Positions 21,104 through 33,393 of a DNA stretch of 64,000 nt are shown piece after piece. Position 1 is the first letter of the stretch. Each line of letters begins with the position of its first letter. A program made the position numbers and the translations under genes. The notes below the pieces were generated by a model. That model was not told the DNA's origin. It worked only from the letters and a program-made list of their open reading frames with translations, and did no database searches. The stretch is from Reticulascus tulasneorum (taxonomy: Eukaryota; Ascomycota; Sordariomycetes; Glomerellales; Reticulascaceae): the NCBI GenBank assembly GCA_001557505.1, contig LSAX01000005.1, positions 3,224,001-3,288,000 of the forward strand. The letters run 5' to 3'.

Positions 21104-21470
21104 ATGAAATACTTTGGCCCTGCTGATTTGCCTTCTCGCTCTTGCGATTGGTGTCTTGGCCGCAAGTCGCTGGGGGTGGAAAGAGTCTTAGCTCTGCAGA
21201 GGCGGCCACCAATGCTGCTCGCGACCTGAACTCGGACGACAGAGACTTACAGTATAACGGCACTTCCCTTGTTAAGAGGTACAGCTCGGACTGCCATGGC
21301 TCTGATTATTGCCAAAAAGTTGACCGGTCGCGGTAATTGTGCCGTAATGCATGTGAGATACAAAAATCCAAGGGGTATGGGAACAGCTTCCCTTACTATC
21401 GCAAACAATCTAAGATTTGTTCCTAACATCTCTCTTTTCCGTATGGTAGACAGTATTTAAGACTGGAGTG
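21104..21470 (+). pseudogene. relic of a small secreted cysteine-containing protein
   Basis: An ATG at 21104 begins a short frame. A strongly hydrophobic, signal-peptide-like stretch (LLICLLALAIGVLA) lies directly behind it in another frame, and a Ser/Asp/Cys-containing segment (about 21190-21330) in a third, with further Cys in a fourth change near 21330. Such a mosaic of frames within 250 bp is best read as a decayed gene with small indels. The Cys spacing loosely recalls fungal KP4-type small secreted proteins, but the evidence is weak. It is described only and not reconstructed. Confidence 0.35.
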
Positions 21471-21760
21471 ATTATGTGGAATGGGTAGCGTAGCCTTTTT
21501 TTTGATATCTATGCCAATCACATCTGGGCATGAAGGAAATGTAAATGGTTTACTACTCTAGGTTATGTACGGTCTAATCATAATGCACAGAAAAACTACC
21601 TTAATAATGAGTCTACTCAATCTCCGCAAATAATCAAAGAAAACACCCAATAATAAACCTAGTAGCAAAAGAAATTTACCAAAAAACAATAACTAAACTC
21701 CTCAGCGCTCTTAGCACCATACACAGACACACCACTCTTCCTAATCTTCACGTAACAAGA
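21471..21760. other. 3' flank of the PKS gene
   Basis: AT-rich, no coding potential; presumably the PKS transcript end. Confidence 0.4.
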
Positions 21761-24700
21761 TCACGCCTTAGGTTCCGCCGGAGCTCTCTTCTTGATGATG
21801 GTTGTAGCCAGGTTGATTAACGAACCACTGGTCAAGAGCTCAAGTACTTGCAGATTTGTGCCAAGTTCCTTGGTAATCCAGTTGCGCAGCTCGATGGCAT
21901 TGAGACTGTCAAGGCCGTATTTGGTGATAGGGGTCTCTGGGTCCAGATCCTCAATAGGCACCATGAGAATGGCGCCCAACTTGCCCGCCAAGCCGGTAGT
22001 CACGAGGCTGATGGCCTCTTCTGGCGACTTGGCGTTTGCGAGCGCCACGCCTACTGACACCTGGGCTACTGAGCCGCCGCCGGACGGCGACATGGCGAGG
22101 ACGGCATTGCGAAGGTAGTCAAACTTGGCATCGGCCGCGAAGTAAGGCAGCTGTTCAACCGTCGCACCGTCCGGACCGCCCAGCTTAAGGCCTGTCAAAC
22201 AGTGGTTACCGCAAGCAGAAGCCATAGAGCCGTTGATGGCCGCCATGAAAAGCGCCAATACCTCATTTTCGTAGATAGACTCGCCTCCCAAGTTCTTCAA
22301 GACTTCTTCCTGGCGCGCTGCATTGTCGGCCAGGTAACCGACGTCAGCGACAGCTGTCAAGTCAATAGAAGCGGCGGGAAGTCCTAGTTTCATGCGGTAT
22401 TGGGCGAATGCGTCGAGGAAAGTGTTGGCTGCTGCATAGGCTGCCTGGCCTCGATTACCCACAATGCCTGCGGCCGAAGAGGTAGCGATGAAGAAGTCTA
22501 GCGGCGTGGATAGCAGGGCGTTATGGATGTTCCACGTGCCGGCTACCTTGGAGCTGATGACGGCCTCGTAGTCTTCAAAGCTCATCTTCTCAAATAGGAC
22601 ATCCTAAGAAATCAGCGTGTTAGTTACTATGCTTGGATGTTTCATCTCGAAAGGTGGGATTCCATTTGCTTACCCTGAGCACCATTCCTGCTTGGATGAC
22701 GCCGGCTATAGGTGGTAGGTTACTTGCACAGAAGTCGACCAGGTTTGTGACGCTGTCCATATCAGACACGTCGCAGCCTTTCACTATGATATCTGCGCCA
22801 CTGGACTGCTTGAGATCATCGGCTAGTTCAGCTATGGCACCCTCCATCCGACCAGTCCTGGAAAGCAGGACAATGGTGCGGGCACCCTTGCAAACCATCC
22901 AGCGTGATAGGGAGCGGCCCAGGCCGCCGGTGCCGCCGATAATGAGATAGGTAGCATGTCTGCGCAGGATTTCACTGGTGATCCTAAGGTGGGTGGCATT
23001 GACCTGCTCGCCGGCTTGGGGAACGACGACCAGCTTGCCCATAGTCTTACCGCTCTGAAGCAGGCGGAAGGCTGTCTCAACCTCCGAGACCCCAAATACC
23101 GAGATAGGCGCAATTGGCTTGACCTTCGTGGCTTCAAATAGCTGCATAACGTCCCGAAAAATCCGTGCCATGTGGTTAGGACGCTCTTTGGCCATCACGG
23201 TCAGGTCGACGGAGCTAAAGCTGGCATTGTAGTTGAACTTGGCCATCTCGAGACGTGTGTTGGATGTAATATCGCGTTTTCCAATCTCGATGAAGCGGCC
23301 AAAATGCGCGACGCAGTCCCAAGTCTCGCGTAAGAAGTCACCTGCTAGCGAGTTGATGACGACATCAACGCCAGCACCGTTTGTAGCCTCCCGGATGGCT
23401 GGGCCAAACGAAGTATCGCGGCTGGAGAAGATACAGTCCTCAGAAACACCGTAGTTATCCATAACGAACTGCTTCTTCTCCGAAGTTCCGACAGTGGCAA
23501 ACACCTTGGCGCCAACCATCTGAGCCAACTGGATAGCAGCCTGGCCAACACCGCCGGCGGCGGCGTGAATGAGCACCCGTTCACCCTCACATAGACGACC
23601 AAGCTCAATCAGCCCATAGTAAGCTGTGCAATAGACGACGGGGATGGAGGAGGCAACTTCAAAAGCCATCGACTCGGGTATCTTGGCCGCGCTGGTCTCA
23701 GGGCAGCGTGCGAAGGTGCTGTAGGCACCCTCGGTCATGGCACACACGCGGTCGCCGACGGATAGACTAGTAACGCCTGTGCCGGTACGTACGACAATAC
23801 CCGCACATTCGATGCCGATATAAGGACTTGAGAGCTGCCCCATTGCAATAACCACGTCCTTAAAGTTCATACCCGTGGCTTCGACCTGGATTTCAATTTC
23901 ATGCTCGCCGAGCGCGTACTCGTCCTCGTCGGAAAAGAACAGCGTGTTAAGCGCGCCAGTGGTGCCAATGGCCATCTTAAAGCGCCGTGATGCTTGAGAG
24001 AAGTCCTGTTGGTATGGGGCGGAGCCGTGAAGCTCGCGGTGCACGAACAGATTCATGTCGTCGTCATTTACTATGCGAGGCACAAACAGGATACCATCCT
24101 TCTCTGAGAACTCCATGTCGGTAACCTCATCGTCGACGAATACCTTGTCGAAGGCCTGCAGTATAAGGTCGGCCTTAGCCACATCGCGGAGGTGCGATTC
24201 AGGGTCCAGGTCTAGCGTGGCCACCTTGGCCGCCGTCTCGGACCGGATAGTTCGTGTTAGACCCACGGCCATGTTAGCGGCCGGGTTGGTGGCATTCAGG
24301 TAGGCGCCACGGGTCACCCAGAGTAGGCCAGCTGAGCCAGCTACAAGATTCTTGATCTGAGCGAAGCGCTCGGCGGTAAGTTTTGACAGTATGGGTGAAT
24401 CATCTGCCTCGCACACAATGATGTGCACATTTTCCGAGACTGGCGCGTCCTCTAACGAATAGATGGTCGCGGGCTTGCCGGTGCGGCTGAGGATAATGTC
24501 GAGCAGGTGGCGCATTCTCGAGTCAGTTTCTGCCTCATTTGAGATAATAGCTACCGTCTTGTCGGGCCAGGCAGGCTGGGAGTTATCGCTCAGCGAACCG
24601 GTATCCTTGGTTCCTTCACTTATCTCCGACTCCGACATAGTGTCGCACACCTCCTGGATGCCAACCACTTGGAACGCCTTCTCAGACTCAGCCACATGGA

Positions 24701-27700
24701 CGATATCAGTCAAAGTGGTGACAACAGGCCCCTCGGTGAAGGGCACTTTCACCAGTTCGACGTTGGACTCAGAGGACTTGCCCACTGAGGACGCATAGTC
24801 ACTCTCGCCAACTAGTTCGGGAGGTGTGGTGTTACCTGGGGATGAGACATATTCTTCGTCAACCTTATTAATTGACTCCCATTCCAATTTATAGCACAGT
24901 TCGCGAGGCGCATCTGTGCCCGAGCCTTCCATCTTAATGGGTGTCATGCACAAGCCTCTGAGACTGATGACTGGCCGATCGTCCTCCGGTGTCAGCAAAG
25001 CGTCCATAGCAAACTCAGTCGCCTTCGGGGTGCTGAAATCAGGGCAGCCGTGACCGAAGACATGGAGCTTGTCGCCGACGGCTGACGGAGTGGTGCGCTG
25101 AATGCGAAGCCTATGGATAGCCGAGGGCATGTAAAGAGTGCTCATGCCATGACGGCCCACGCCAAGAATAGGGAATGATAGCTGGAAGATCTGGTCCAAC
25201 AACGCCGGATGGACGTAGTATGGCGTCTGGTATTCCATAGGCATGGTGGCTGTAGTATCGGCAACGTCGACAGTGGCTACCGAATGATGCTCGCTGGCGC
25301 GAACGGAGCTAAGCTTGCGGAATGTGGGACCATATGTGGCGCCCTTAGTGTCAAGCTCCTGATAGAAGTTCGAGACATCAACCTGCTCCGTACATGCCTC
25401 ATCGGCTGCGCGGAGCTTGCGTGCTGCGATACCGCGGTGGGCTGAGCTAACACTGTTAGTGCCGTCGCCTTTGCGGACCGCGATTACCCCACGACAGTGC
25501 TCCGTCCAGCCCTTGCCCTGCTCCCATGAGCAGATGCGGAATTCATCCCAGTCATCCGAGTAGGAGCGCGTTCCTTCGGCATAAGGCGACATGGACAATA
25601 CAACCTCGTAGCCGACACCATCCTCCAAGAGCAGCGGTTGCTTAACCATGATTTCGCGTAGGTCGAAGGACTGAAACTCGACGCCGCGTAACATAGCTCG
25701 CTGAGCAGCCGCCTCGACGGCCATAGAAACGTAGCCGGCAAAGGGGAAGGTATTAAGCGACTGCATCTTGTGGTCGCGTAGCCATGGGATATCATCGGTG
25801 CGAAGGACATTACGCCACACCGGCGCCAGCTCGTTAGAGAATTCGGTCAGCAAACCAAGCAGGTCGTGGCGTGGGAATGGCTTCTTGCGGAGTTGCTGCG
25901 ACATGCGTGACTCGCTCCAGTACCGCTGACGGGACCAGGGGTATGGGATAAGATCCGAGATGACGGTCGGTGGCTCTGTCCCGGGCTCCTCCAAGTGGAT
26001 GTTAGAGAAGCTCAAAGGCTGGCCCTTCGTGTATAGGTTGCCAGCTAGAGCCAGAGCGGTGTCAACGGCGTTTCTCCCGCGACCGAGGGCGGCGAAGTAA
26101 GTGATCTTGCTTGTCTGCTGGCCAATACCTTTGAGAATCTGCTTGACTGGGCCCTCAAGCGCACTATGTGGGCCAACCTCGACAATCACGTCTGGTGGGC
26201 TGTTCAAGCAAAGCTCTTTGAGGGAGGTAGAGAACCGGACAGGGCACGTAAGATTGTCGACCCAATATGAAGGCCCTAAAACTGAGGTATCGACCTTCTT
26301 GCCGAGTAGCGAGGAGTAAAACTCCACCTTGTTGGTAGTCTCAGTCTTGGGGACAATCTCCTTGATAGCCGCAAGGTAGTCATCAGCAGCTAGCATCATA
26401 TGTGGGGAGTGATAGGCCACGTCGACCCGGAGCTTCCTGTTAAACAGCTGTCGAGCCTCTATCTTGGCCGCCAACTCATCAATAGCCTCCTCATCTCCAG
26501 AAACGGTGATGGAGCTCGGCGAGTTTTCACAAGCAACAACGGCTACGCCTTTGGCCAATTCCTGAATCAGAGGCAGGATATCCTCCGGCCCAGCACCGAC
26601 CGCCATCATAGCGCCCTTGAGACCGGAGTGTTGCGCCTTCATCTTGATGACACCTTGGCCACGGTGGTAAGCAACGGCCATAGATTCTTCTAGCGAGAGT
26701 GCACCTGCAGCATAGGCAGCGCCGATTTCCCCGCTAGAGTGACCGGTGACTGAGGACGGGGTAATGCCCCAGGATTTGAGCAAAGCTGTGAGGCCGAGTT
26801 GCACTGCCGTGCAGATAGGTTGGCTGATATGTGCTTTGTCGACCTGCGAACTTTTCTTGTCCTTCTGAAGCTCCTCAATCAGCGAAAATTCGGCGCCAAT
26901 GTCTTTCAAGTACTGATCCGCTGCCTGAACCGTCTCAGCAAAGATAGGGTACGCCTCGAGTAGTTCTCGGCCCATGGCATGCCACTGAGCACCCTGACCG
27001 GTATATATGAAGGCGATCCTAGGAGGCTGAGAGACACGGACAGGCTTAGTGTCTGCGGAGGCGACGGCCTCGACAAGCTCTGCCGCACTAGAAGCAACGA
27101 CCGCATAGCGCCAGGATAGTTGCGACCGCCTCTCACCGAGGGTGTAGGCCAGGTTGCGTAGCAGACCCTTCTGGAACACCTCTGGGTGCTGCTCTAGAAA
27201 GATTCCGAGTTGTTCTATCGACTTCTTTGCCGAGGCTTCGTCGTTTGTCGATAGCACAAAGAGACGCTGCCGGTTGTTTGTATTTGCCCGCTTCTGGCCC
27301 GGCCGGACGTGTCCCGGCCCCTTCTCCAGAACGCAATGTGCGTTCGAGCCGCCAAAACCAAAGTTGTTGACGCTGATGTAACGCTTCTTGGCTGGCCATG
27401 GCTTCTGCAGAGTGGGGACCTGGTAATCCATGTCAGCGCTGTCTTCCATCATCAGAGAATACGTCCTGAGTCTTCACCAACCTTCATGTTCCACTCGGCC
27501 AGGGGTATACTCTCGTTTGGGTTTTCAAAGTTGGTATTGGGTAGAATGAAACCTTTCTCCAGCATCATAGAAGCCTTGATGATCGAGATAACGCCACTGG
27601 CGTTCTCCAAATGACCAACGTTGCTCTTGACAGAGCCCATGAACAGGGGTTGCCGAGCTGTGCGGCTTTCGCCGAAGACCTTGTGGATAGCCGTGGCCTC

Positions 27701-28975
27701 GATGGGATCGCCAACCTTGGTGCCCGTTCCATGTGCCTCCACAAATCCGGCATCTTGAGGGCTGATGCCAGCACGGGCGTATACTTCGCGCATCAGCTGT
27801 TCCTGTGCTGTACCACTCGGAGAGGTAATACCTGACCAGATGTCTTAGTATCAGGATTTTCATTTGGTAACGAGGAATGGCGGTTACGATAACTTACCAA
27901 CTGTCCTGCCGTCTTGATTGGCGCCAGTATTCGTGATGATTGATCGGATAGTGTCGTTATCCTTGATGGCTTGCGCAAGCGGCTTTAGGATCAGCGCACC
28001 GGCACCTTCGCCCCGCGCAAATCCCGAATTGGCACGGCTGTCGAATGCATAGGTCATGCCCTGGTCCGAGAATAACCTTTATCATAGTCAGCTAGAGAAC
28101 ATCTCCACAATCCGCTCTGAGGTGGTACGAACCTGGAAAGCGACATGGACACCCAATCGCCGGGCTGTAGGTTCCAGTGACACGCCGCGACAATAGCCTG
28201 CTCTGATTCCCCACTGCGGATGCTCTGCACGGCTTGATGAAGCGCATACAGAGAGGATGAGCACGCCGTATCGACAGTGAAGCTAGGTCCTCGTAGATCG
28301 AAGTAATGCGAGATACGACCGGACATGATGGACTGATGGTTGCCCGTGGCATCGAACATTGGTGTTTGCTCCAAGTCGCGCAGAGTACCGAGGCGGTAGT
28401 CCGATGCAGCACCACCCACAAATACGCCGACCTTTTGGCCAACAAGCCGCTCCTTTGGGATTCCGGCATTCTCGATTGCCTCATAGGAACATTCGAGCAG
28501 GAGTCTCTGCTGTGGGTCTTTAAGAGCAGGTTAGCGGACACGCGGAAGAGTACGGGGAGAGGGAAGTCTGGGCGAGGAGAAATAGGGGGGGGTTCTTGCC
28601 CATTGCTTCGGCTTCCGCCTGAGTGATGCTGAAGAAAGGCGCATCAAAGAGCGCCGGATCTTGGTCTAAGAAATAGCCGCCGACAGTGTTGAAGGCGCCC
28701 ATTTTGGCTGGATTCGGATGATAGTAGGCATCTTTGCTAAAGCGCTCGCTTGGGATCTCGGACCAGCCGCACCGGGCCCGGCTCATCATTCCCCAGAATT
28801 CGTCGAGCGTCGACACGCCTCCCGAGAGACGGCATGCCATACCGACAATGGCGATAGGCATTAGCTTCGGCTCTTCGATGGCGGGGCGGCTAAACAGCCC
28901 CGGGGCGTCTCCATTGCCGGAGGCGCTGCCAGCGCTTGGGAGACCACCGGTCTGATCGTTGGTCTGGCCACCCAT
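21761..28975 (-). CDS. highly reducing type I polyketide synthase (KS-AT-DH-ER-KR-ACP)
   Basis: Six exons: 28975-28600, 28517-28133, 28076-27898, 27831-27482, 27419-22674 and 22603-21761 give 2292 residues with phases that fit. KS: DTACSSS with Cys at about 211, EAHGTGT and NVGHLE. AT: TGQGAQW and GHSSGE (Ser about 658). DH: His about 979 in LRDHKMQSLNTFPFAGY and Asp about 1171 in HPALLDQIFQ. ER: HAAAGGVGQAA near 1720. KR: GGTGGLG near 1924-1930, Tyr about 2068 in GQAAYAAANTF. ACP: KYGLDSLNAIEL, Ser about 2245. The stretch between DH and ER is an acidic linker plus the structural KR half, with no SAM-binding methyltransferase, so the chain is expected to be unbranched unless a branched extender is used. 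There is no thioesterase; the divergent FSH1 hydrolase may release the product. Intron 1 has a GC donor (see findings). The start at 28975 precedes the KS; upstream in-frame residues look like leader. Confidence 0.95.
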
Positions 28976-30833
28976 CTTGAAAGCTTTGCACACGGCAAAG
29001 GCGTCCCTTACTAGAAGACGCAGTCTGAACTTGGAAGAAGCAGAGTTTGGATGTTGAGGGTACACTAAGGTCTCCAAAGCCCAGGCCTTCCAGGAGACTG
29101 GTCGTCTAGAGGTCAATTTATAGATCCTCAATCACTTTGTTGTTCTCTCACCGGGCTGAGCCACTAGTCCTCTACGGTTGGGGTGGGTATGATTATATCC
29201 CATAAAGGCAGTATAGATGTTGGCCACAGTGTTGTGATATCGCTCGTTTTGCCCTCCAACACAAGGGTACGTTCGCGACGCAAGACCGCGTGGGGGGGCA
29301 TGTTCTTACGGTGCAGCGAATGTTTACAGAATACTGGCCCCCGTGGTCTTGGTAAGCTTGACCTACCGGCGATGTCGCATCAAGCTTATCTCTCGTACAA
29401 TTATGAGCATAACCACATGTGATCTTGTTCTCATAAATCCGCCTCCAGCTCAATCCCTTGATTTAAGGCCAGCTATCCAGGTTGGGTCATCTGGCGTGGG
29501 GCCTAGATGCGGCTGTGTGGAGTTACCAGAATGTAGGGTAGCAATGCACATATTCCCCTGCACCGTCCGCCACAAAACAGCTAGATAGAGGCAATTCCTT
29601 GTTTAGGCAGCTCCATTCCCTCCGATTGGTCACCAACCTGAGACGTTTACCCTGAACCGGGGAAGTGATGGGGCCCCATTGCAACGATCCTGCGCACTGC
29701 TGTGGTCTCCCTAGCGTGCAACCCATTGCCGTGTATTACTACGAAGTACGTAGTCAGTGGATTTCCCCAGTGAATGGCAATAGTCCTTATCGGAATGGTG
29801 GGATGAGATGCCGGCATTTGTTAATTGAGATCAGCGCTGCGCTACCCTCAATCCAGCGACGCCGCAACTTTGTAAGCCGTATTGCTGACGGTTTTAACGG
29901 CTTCTTCAGTCGAACGGGCTTGTCAGGGCGGTTCCTGCGAAGCACCTGGCGATTTAGGAAGGGGGGATCCTAGTATCACAACTTTCAGGTGAGTTGATGC
30001 ATGTCTGTGCTACCTGGTGTAGATGTGCGAATTCCGTTTTTCCCCCTTCCTTTGCTGCTCTATCGCATGTGACTTCGCCCATCCGGTCCGATTGGAGCGT
30101 TCCTTCGTTCGCGCTGCATGATAAGCTACCAGATACGCATAGATCTTATCGCCTTGCAATCTTCAGGCGCGGTGCAAGGGCCATTCTGGGAAGCTCTCAA
30201 ACACAGCGTACCGGTTGCCGCTCGATATACTACCTACCCACAAGTGCGTCGCGAACAACCCCAACCCCCCGCATGGTAAGGAAGACTCTAGCGCCGTTGC
30301 CGTTACAGATCTCGATACTGCCGTGCCATTGCAGATGTCACAACCTCCACTTTGTGGGCTCAGTTTTAAAGTAGAGCCGAGGCATCGGTCACGGAGTGTG
30401 ATGTCAGCGCGTACTATCGGCTACGGGCGAGCGCGGGCTCGGATTCAATGCTTGGAAGATGTGCATTTGCGGAAGCCCTCTTTTGGTCTGAATCAGCTTG
30501 AAGGGTACGAATGAGGTGAAGCCATGGATCTTTGTTTCTGGGGTGTCCTTTGGCACACCGTTGCCAAATTAAGGACTATGAAGATAAAAGGCCAAATGGG
30601 AGTGGGGGTCGGCAATATCGATACATCCATTGCCACTTGCTTGCCCGCCTCACATTTCTGACTGTCTTTTTTTTTTTGGGAGCTCACCCGTCTAAAGATC
30701 GCCTCTCGCATGTAAAGAAATAGGTAGGTCGACCTTCGTCGCGGACACGAATCTTCAGACAAAGCCTTTTTCTCAATCTCTCACCAACTCACTCTATTTG
30801 TCTCTTTCTCATTTTCTATCTCTCCCTCTCACT

Positions 30834-30884
<51 letters not shown>

Positions 30885-30923
30885 ACACACATAGTCACGG
30901 CCGGCCTCACGAGCTTCCAGACG
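28976..30923. promoter_or_regulatory. divergent promoter region of PKS and FSH1 hydrolase
   Basis: Nearly 2 kb separate the PKS start from the hydrolase start on the other strand. Short frames overlap without recognisable motifs. A shared bidirectional promoter is likely, but no specific transcription factor site is claimed. The right end is pyrimidine-rich and runs into a CA microsatellite. Confidence 0.45.
30838..30881. repeat. (CA)n microsatellite
   Basis: About 21 uninterrupted CA units, ending about 40 bp before the hydrolase ATG, inside its likely 5' leader. It is preceded by a CT-rich stretch. Confidence 0.97.
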
Positions 30924-32022
30924 ATGAAATTTCTCTGTCTCCCTGGCGCCTACGGCAGCGCCGCGGTAAGCATACCCAATGCTCATGCATTCTCCTGGTT
31001 CTTGTCAAGGGCGAACAGGGTTAACCTCCCGCATTAGAACTTTCAGGTCCAGCTAGGGCCGTTTGTGGCGGAGGCCGAGAAGAGAGGCATTGCCGAGTTC
31101 AAGTGGACGCAAGGCGCACACGAGGCCACTCCGCCTCCCGGGTTCGAAAACTACTTTGGCGCTGGTCCTCTGTTCCGATTTATCCAATACAATGGAATGG
31201 ACGCCTTTGACCTCGTCGAGAAGATCCGGGATTTCCCCGAGGGCACGAGCGCAGAGGACACCATGAGAGCGGTCATGGGCAAGGACGCCGCAAGCACCGT
31301 GGATAGCGTCCGCAACGCCCTCCAAATGCTAATCGACATGATCGACGCCGACCCTGAGATCGAGGTGAGTTGCCCTACCCTAGATGGCCACGGCCGAAAA
31401 CCCGCGACTCATGGTCCCCAACAGGGCATATTGGGCTATTCAGAAGGAGCCACGACTGCTGCAAGCCTCATCCTGGAGGAGCGCGACAGATGGGAGAAGC
31501 AGGGCCGGCCCAGACGGATCAAGGTGAGATAAGTTATCTTGGTCTTCTGTTTTTATCATTATTGTTACCCCCCATGCGTATCTGGCTAGACAGACATGCT
31601 GACGCCCAACTTCCAAGCGCGCCATCTTCTTTGCCGGATGGCCGCCGCTGTCTCTGGCCGACGGCCAGGCGCGAGTGCTACTCGCCGACGAGTGCGAAGA
31701 CGTTATCGACGTGCCGTCACTTCACGTAGTTGGGTGCAGCGACCCCTACATCCTGGGCTCCTTGGCTCTGTATAACATGTGCGACGACGACTCGGCCGAG
31801 CTCTTCGACCACGGCAAGGGCCACACGGTGCCCCGGGACAGCCGAACCATAATGGAGCTGGTCGATGGCATCGCCCGGCTGACCGGCAAGCAAGAGGTCT
31901 GGGATAACAAGACCATGAAGATGGTGGATATCCGGGCTGAGGATATCGGCAGCAGTATCAAGGACCGCCTGGGTAGCGGCCCTGTCCTGGGCGGTATCGC
32001 TTTGCCTCTCAGCGCTTCCTAA
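30924..32022 (+). CDS. FSH1-family serine hydrolase (LovG-like thioesterase candidate)
   Basis: Four exons, 30924-30965, 31047-31364, 31425-31523 and 31618-32022, all phase 0, give 287 residues. It opens with MKFLCLPGAYGSAA, the usual start of FSH1 proteins. The nucleophile elbow GYSEG has Ser126 at the beginning of exon 3. AIFFAGWPPL follows, then the acid-loop candidate VGCSDPY and the His in GKGHTVPRD. FSH1 hydrolases next to reducing PKS genes (LovG is the studied case) hydrolyse the acyl-ACP thioester and free the carrier. Divergent arrangement with the PKS supports that role here. A CA repeat lies in the 5' leader. Exon phases and motifs all agree; the substrate role is inference. Confidence 0.9.
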
Positions 32023-33393
32023 TGTAGCACAATCCACTCACCCCGATGTCACATGTATTCTGCACCAGACAGGCACCTGTTGTTTGCGCTTGTCCCTTTT
32101 TTCTTTTGGCGGGGGGTTTGTGGTTCCTGGTTAGTTTACACAGCTCGGTAGAAGTCGTCGATCCATCACAATGTTACCTCTGCTGCAGTGGCGCAAAAAA
32201 ACCAAGTAACCAAATACGACGTACTAAGCGAGAGATCTTATTCGGCCCGCACTCTAGAACCTGCAGCTCGCGCGGAGCCAGACACAAGCACGTGGGCTGC
32301 CCGTGCAAAATGTGCCGAGGGATCTGTCTCAGCTCCCGCCTGCCAATGCACCCAGCATTCTAGAAATGAGACTCCAACCAGGTAAAAAAAAATATGTCGT
32401 TTTTTGGTTGGTGGGGGTCTGGTTTGCGTTCGTACTACGTAGTAATTGAGGGCCCAGATATCTGCCTGCAGGATCAAGATGACGTGCGAAATGGCTACGA
32501 CGTGCGTGGGAGCTGGGCGGCCGACTTGCTCCAGATTTGACAGATGTAAGTAGGCAATGTTGGGTCGCAAGTGATCTGCATGCGAAGTAGACAAAGGACT
32601 GCGACCTGCCAAACTAGACGATCCCGACCGCGAAGGACTCAAACACAACTGAAGATCGTAATGACCGTTCCCGTACAGACAAGTCCGTCCTGAGTCAAGT
32701 CATTTCGGTGGGGGGATCGCTGCCAAAAAGCCGGACCACCGTGCCACAAGTTTTCGATCCACTTGGTGGTTGAACTTCGCGCCCCCCATGCTGCTTGGCT
32801 AAGCCTGGCCAGGATGTCACGGACAACCTTTGCCACATGCGGCAATGGTAACGTCTATCTTTTTTCGCCCGAACATACACGCCGTGCCCTGCTTACATGT
32901 GCATAAGCTCATGCCCTGTCGGCTCGCAAGGGAACGCTTACTTATGGAAGGCGCAAGCAAACTAATAAGGGACTGCCGAACTGTAGCGATAAGACCAACT
33001 CCTGACAAGAATGGTACGAGTACATGGCCAGAACATGGACTGCAGAATGGATACGGCATGTAGGTAGTCGGTATCGGATGCAGACACCCCATGCAAGGCA
33101 TGGATGTAGATAGCTCCCGGAGAGAGAAAGAGAGGGTATTCACGGCAGCGAACACTTGCCACGCTGCCACAATCACACATCCCACGACATCCACGGCCCC
33201 TTTTCGCGAAAACACATCTCAGCCTGTGCTCCAGGGTATCTGCCCCTTCCCTCATCCTCCGTATCCTCGTATTTGGCGCCGCAACATAAAGAATCGTACG
33301 TTCCTTCAGTCACCGCGGAGAAGTCGACAATATCCCCCTGCGTCCCACGAGGCGGGCTGCTTGCGATCTTCATTAGACAAGGAAATTAGAGTT
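32023..33393. other. spacer between hydrolase and glycosyltransferase
   Basis: About 1.4 kb without a recognisable gene. An ATG at 33091 is in frame with the glycosyltransferase, but its extra 101 residues lack similarity to the family and are probably leader. Confidence 0.4.

Noticed and set aside
33091..33393. A longer glycosyltransferase start at 33091.
   Set aside because: The extra 101 residues have no signal peptide or family similarity; the conserved protein begins at 33394.
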